Source: an uncultured beta proteobacterium
Lineage (GTDB): Bacteria > Pseudomonadota > Gammaproteobacteria > Burkholderiales > Burkholderiaceae_C
Reading direction: 5' to 3'
Assembly: GCA_903834645.1 (NCBI GenBank)
Contig: CAILKA010000184.1
Location: 1-7,523, forward strand
DNA: 7,523 bases
The notes under the pieces were generated by a model. The model saw nothing but the letters and a program-made list of their open reading frames with translations, ran no database searches and was not told the DNA's origin. The position numbers were made by a program, and so were the translations under genes. The stretch's first letter is position 1. Every line of letters starts with the position of its first letter. Below, piece after piece: positions 5,154-7,523 of this stretch.

Positions 5154-7337
5154 GTGCAGGGCCAGGCGCAGCGGCTCGTCGGTGTGTCTGCCCGCCCCTG
5201 ATGGTGCAGCCTCCAGGCGCTCGAGCAGCGCATCGACCGCCTCGGCCGGCATCGGCTCGGCCAGCACGTTTCCCTGTGCGGCATGGCAGCCGGCTTCGCG
5301 CAGCCACTGCAGCTGGGTGGCCGTCTCCACCGCCTCTGCCACCGTGGTGCGGCCCAGGGACTGGCCCAGCTGCAGGATCGTGCGCACGATTCCGGTCGCA
5401 CCCTCATCGGTGCCCAGCCCGGCGATGAAGGTGCGGTCGACCTTCAGGCTGTCGAAAGGCAGCGCCGAGAGCTGCCCGAGCGACGAATAGCCCATGCCGA
5501 AGTCATCGATGGCGAGCTTGACGCCCAGGCTGCGCAGCTCGAGCAGCGTGGGCCGCTCGCTGGCGAGGCGGCGCATGATGATGCTTTCGGTGAGTTCGAG
5601 CGTGAGGCTGCGGGGCCGCAGGCTCGTGCGCAGCAGCACGGCGCTGATGCGCTCGGGCAGGCCGCGCTGTGCGATGTCCTTGTCTGTCAGGTTGACCTGG
5701 ATGCCCAGAGACTCCCACTGCGGCCCGCGTGCTTGCCACTGCTGCAGCTGCTGGCAGGCGCGCGCGAGCATGTAATCGGTGAGCGTGATGGCCAGGCCCG
5801 ATTCCTCGGCGATGGGCACGAATTCCTGCGGCTGCACGACGCCGAACTCGGGGTGCGTCCAGCGCGCCAGCGCTTCCAGTCCGATGAGGCGTTCATCGGG
5901 CAGCTGGTAGACGGGCTGGTAGGCCACCTGCACCTGCCCGTCGGCCAGGGCCCGCCTCAGGTCGCCCTCCAGGCGCATCCGGCGCGAGACCTCGGCGTGC
6001 ATCTGGGCGTCGAACACCACGTGGCGAGCCTTGCCGGTTGCCTTGGCGCGGTACATCGCGATGTCCGAGTCGCGCAGCACGTCGTCGGCCTGCACGTAGC
6101 CGCGGTCAGAGGTGGTGATGCCGATGCTCGCGCTGCTGGTGAGCTCGGTGTTGGCCACCTGGTAGGGCTGGCACACGGCCTGCTGGATGCGCCCGGCCAG
6201 TTCATGGATCTCTTCCGGCGCGAGCGAGCGGCGCAGCAGGATCGCGAACTCGTCGCCGCCCAGGCGCGCCACCAGATCGCTCTCCCTGACCTGTGCCACG
6301 AGCCGCTGCGACACCTGCACGAGAAAGGCATCTCCCGCCGCATGTCCCAAGGTGTCGTTGATGAGCTTGAAGCGGTCGAAGTCCAGGAACATCAGCCCGT
6401 AGCCCTTGCGCTCGTCGGCGCGAGAGCCCTGCACGGCGAGGCTGAGTTCGTCGAGCAGCATGCGGCGGTTGGGCAGGCCGGTCAGGGCGTCGTGGAAGGC
6501 GATGCGGTGCATCTCCTCGAGGTGGCGGGCGGTGATTTCCGCCTCCCGCCGTGCCGCCTGGGCCTCGGTCTCGCTCAGGGCGCGCGCGGCCTCCTGCTGG
6601 CCGATGTAGCCCCGCAGCACCGCCAGCACGAGCGCCAGGGCCGGCGTGACGGTGAGCATCACGACGAGCGTGTTCTCGCGAAACGTCTCGGCCAAGGCCG
6701 CCGCGCCGCATGCGCTGCCCGCGCTCAGCGCCAGCGTGAAGCCGAAGCTGCCGGAAATGTCGTGCCAGCGCAGCCACTCGCCCCGCTTCAGGCGCGGCAG
6801 GGCGGCTATGAGCACGGTGTTCAGGATGAAGTGGGTGATGGCGAACCACAGGATGAGGGCGGAGAACACGGCCACGCCGATCGTCCCCGTACCTGAGGCC
6901 TTCACGGCAGACAGGATCCCGGTCAGCATCCCGCCGGCGCATGCCATCGCGAGGGCAGCGATGGCGGGTCCGCCGATCCGGGAGGTCCAGCGCTTGGAGG
7001 TGCGCGCGGAGCCGACGGCGGCCTCTGCTGCCGCCGCCAGGATGGCTCCTTCTGCACCGTACAGGAAGAGGAGCAGGAAGGAGAAGATCTCGCCGAGCCC
7101 GAAGGAGGTCTTGGTTCTCGGGATCGTGATGGGAAAGGCGCCTGCAATGGCGGCCATCAAGACCCCGAGGGCGACCTGCCAGCCGATCTCGGAGGGTAGC
7201 CCGATGACCGACCACAGCGCCCAGGCCACCGCCACAAGCCCGATCGGAACCACCGTCCACCAGTAGACGGTGGCGCGTCGGTTGTAGTCGGGCATCAGGG
7301 TCTGGTGCAACCGGACCCAGGCGGGAGCGTCGTGCAA
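5151..7337 (-). CDS. Membrane GGDEF-EAL c-di-GMP protein (first copy)
   Basis: The product has 728 residues. It starts at TTG (7337-7335), the only usual start codon between an in-frame stop at 7371-7373 and the conserved RLHQTLMPDYNRRA, with AGGAA seven bases upstream. About seven hydrophobic segments occupy residues 24-244. Conserved with the paralog are PRTK..F..GE, AAAAEAAV, R.SKRW.SRI and LKRGE; I cannot assign this module to a named sensor family. A helical linker (about 245-280) leads to the GGDEF domain: HDALTGLPNRR at 282-292, metal-site Asp319, Asn327, GGDEF at 360-364, inhibitory RxxD at Arg351-Asp354. The EAL domain shows Glu488, Asn549, Glu581, Glu584, Asp611-Asp612, Lys632, Glu668 and Gln688, so both activities look possible. 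Departures from common motifs are DDFGMGYSS (Met for Thr), VAEAVE (Ala for Gly) and QGN (Asn for Tyr). A sigma-28-like promoter precedes it, implying expression with flagellar genes. It probably sits in the inner membrane with the enzymatic part in the cytoplasm. Confidence 0.96.
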   Translation of the reverse strand: MHDAPAWVRLHQTLMPDYNRRATVYWWTVVPIGLVAVAWALWSVIGLPSEIGWQVALGVLMAAIAGAFPITIPRTKTSFGLGEIFSFLLLFLYGAEGAILAAAAEAAVGSARTSKRWTSRIGGPAIAALAMACAGGMLTGILSAVKASGTGTIGVAVFSALILWFAITHFILNTVLIAALPRLKRGEWLRWHDISGSFGFTLALSAGSACGAAALAETFRENTLVVMLTVTPALALVLAVLRGYIGQQEAARALSETEAQAARREAEITARHLEEMHRIAFHDALTGLPNRRMLLDELSLAVQGSRADERKGYGLMFLDFDRFKLINDTLGHAAGDAFLVQVSQRLVAQVRESDLVARLGGDEFAILLRRSLAPEEIHELAGRIQQAVCQPYQVANTELTSSASIGITTSDRGYVQADDVLRDSDIAMYRAKATGKARHVVFDAQMHAEVSRRMRLEGDLRRALADGQVQVAYQPVYQLPDERLIGLEALARWTHPEFGVVQPQEFVPIAEESGLAITLTDYMLARACQQLQQWQARGPQWESLGIQVNLTDKDIAQRGLPERISAVLLRTSLRPRSLTLELTESIIMRRLASERPTLLELRSLGVKLAIDDFGMGYSSLGQLSALPFDSLKVDRTFIAGLGTDEGATGIVRTILQLGQSLGRTTVAEAVETATQLQWLREAGCHAAQGNVLAEPMPAEAVDALLERLEAAPSGAGRHTDEPLRLALH

Positions 7338-7344
7338 GGCGCGG

Positions 7345-7349
7345 TTCCT
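7345..7349 (-). promoter_or_regulatory. Ribosome binding site fixing the TTG start
   Basis: AGGAA on the minus strand, seven bases before the TTG at 7337. It supports TTG as the true start, since no ATG or GTG exists in frame between the upstream stop (7371-7373) and the conserved N-terminus. Confidence 0.6.
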
Positions 7350-7364
7350 GTGTTGATCTCCCCC

Positions 7365-7391
7365 TATTCGTCACCGGCGGCGCAAACTTGA
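7365..7391 (-). promoter_or_regulatory. Sigma-28 (FliA)-like promoter of the first GGDEF-EAL gene
   Basis: On the minus strand TCAAGTTT (7391-7384), exactly 11 bases, then GACGAATA (7372-7365). The -35 box is identical to that of the second paralog and the spacing is the same. The -10 keeps G-x-CGA and the final A of the GCCGATAA consensus. Transcription would begin near 7358, giving a leader of about 20 bases that contains the AGGAA site. The duplication of this arrangement before both paralogs makes chance unlikely. Confidence 0.65.
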
Positions 7392-7453
7392 ACGCACGCC
7401 GCCAACCTCGGGCTCTCGTTGCCGCGCGGGCCTTCATTGGACGGCCTGAACGC

Positions 7454-7488
7454 CGCTGCCGGCCGTGCATGTTTCACGGCCGGCAGCG
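7454..7488. terminator. Perfect 14-bp stem-loop, possible transcription terminator
   Basis: CGCTGCCGGCCGTG and CACGGCCGGCAGCG are perfect inverted repeats separated by seven bases (CATGTTT). On the plus strand the stem is followed by CTTTGTG, a short T run; on the minus strand it is preceded by AAAG and followed by GCGTTC, with no T run. It may terminate transcription of a minus-strand gene ending just beyond the right edge (a TGA occurs at 7519-7517), or act for plus-strand transcripts. It insulates the promoter at 7365-7391. The rest of 7392-7523 shows no gene. Confidence 0.5.
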
Positions 7489-7523
7489 CTTTGTGCGGCT
7501 CCACCCGGGCGCGGGTTCACGCC

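Noticed and set aside
5063..5407. N-terminal extension of the second GGDEF-EAL gene to an ATG at 5407
   Set aside because: It would overlap the 3' end of the neighbour by 257 bases, include the promoter-like site, add Arg/Cys-rich sequence with no counterpart in the paralog, and break the matching lengths (728 and 726).
3338..5428. Long plus-strand open frame (696 codons) opposite the second GGDEF-EAL gene
   Set aside because: Low-complexity His/Gln/Arg/Val-rich translation without domains; the opposite strand has full GGDEF and EAL motifs. A similar shadow lies at 5283-6896.

Overview
The window is GC-rich DNA in which every supported gene lies on the minus strand, so it reads from right to left. 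The base composition, TTG starts, flagellar-type promoter sequences and large GGDEF-EAL proteins fit a betaproteobacterium, probably Burkholderiales. That placement is inferred from general character; there is no rRNA or other taxonomic marker in the window.

Right half (7523 to 2882). After a 186-base gene-free edge holding a strong perfect hairpin (7454-7488), two full-length paralogous genes follow in tandem. Each encodes a membrane protein of about 727 residues: an N-terminal module of about seven hydrophobic segments, a helical linker, a GGDEF diguanylate cyclase domain with an RxxD inhibitory site, and an EAL phosphodiesterase domain. Both appear catalytically intact in both halves. Both seem to start at a TTG codon at exactly the same aligned position. 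Each is preceded by its own sequence matching the sigma-28 (FliA) flagellar promoter pattern: TCAAGTTT, 11 bases, then GCCGAAAT or GACGAATA. The natural reading is a pair of c-di-GMP enzymes made with the late flagellar and chemotaxis genes, each sensing something through a membrane module I cannot name.

Left half (2881 to 1). A 160-base gap carries a run of eight G (minus strand) and a weak promoter candidate. Next is a secreted subtilisin-like (S8) serine protease of 805 residues, with signal peptide, propeptide, intact Asp/His/Ser triad and an odd C-terminal tail of nine hexapeptide repeats (GLVLAE/GLVMAE). It is followed after two bases by a second secreted protein, cut by the window edge. 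Its visible 100 residues resemble the protease's own signal and propeptide region, so it is probably a second member of the same family, translated in the same operon.

No mobile element, tRNA, rRNA or CRISPR array was seen. The points most worth following are the paired sigma-28-like promoters, the unnamed membrane module shared by the two c-di-GMP proteins, and the repeat tail and tandem arrangement of the proteases.
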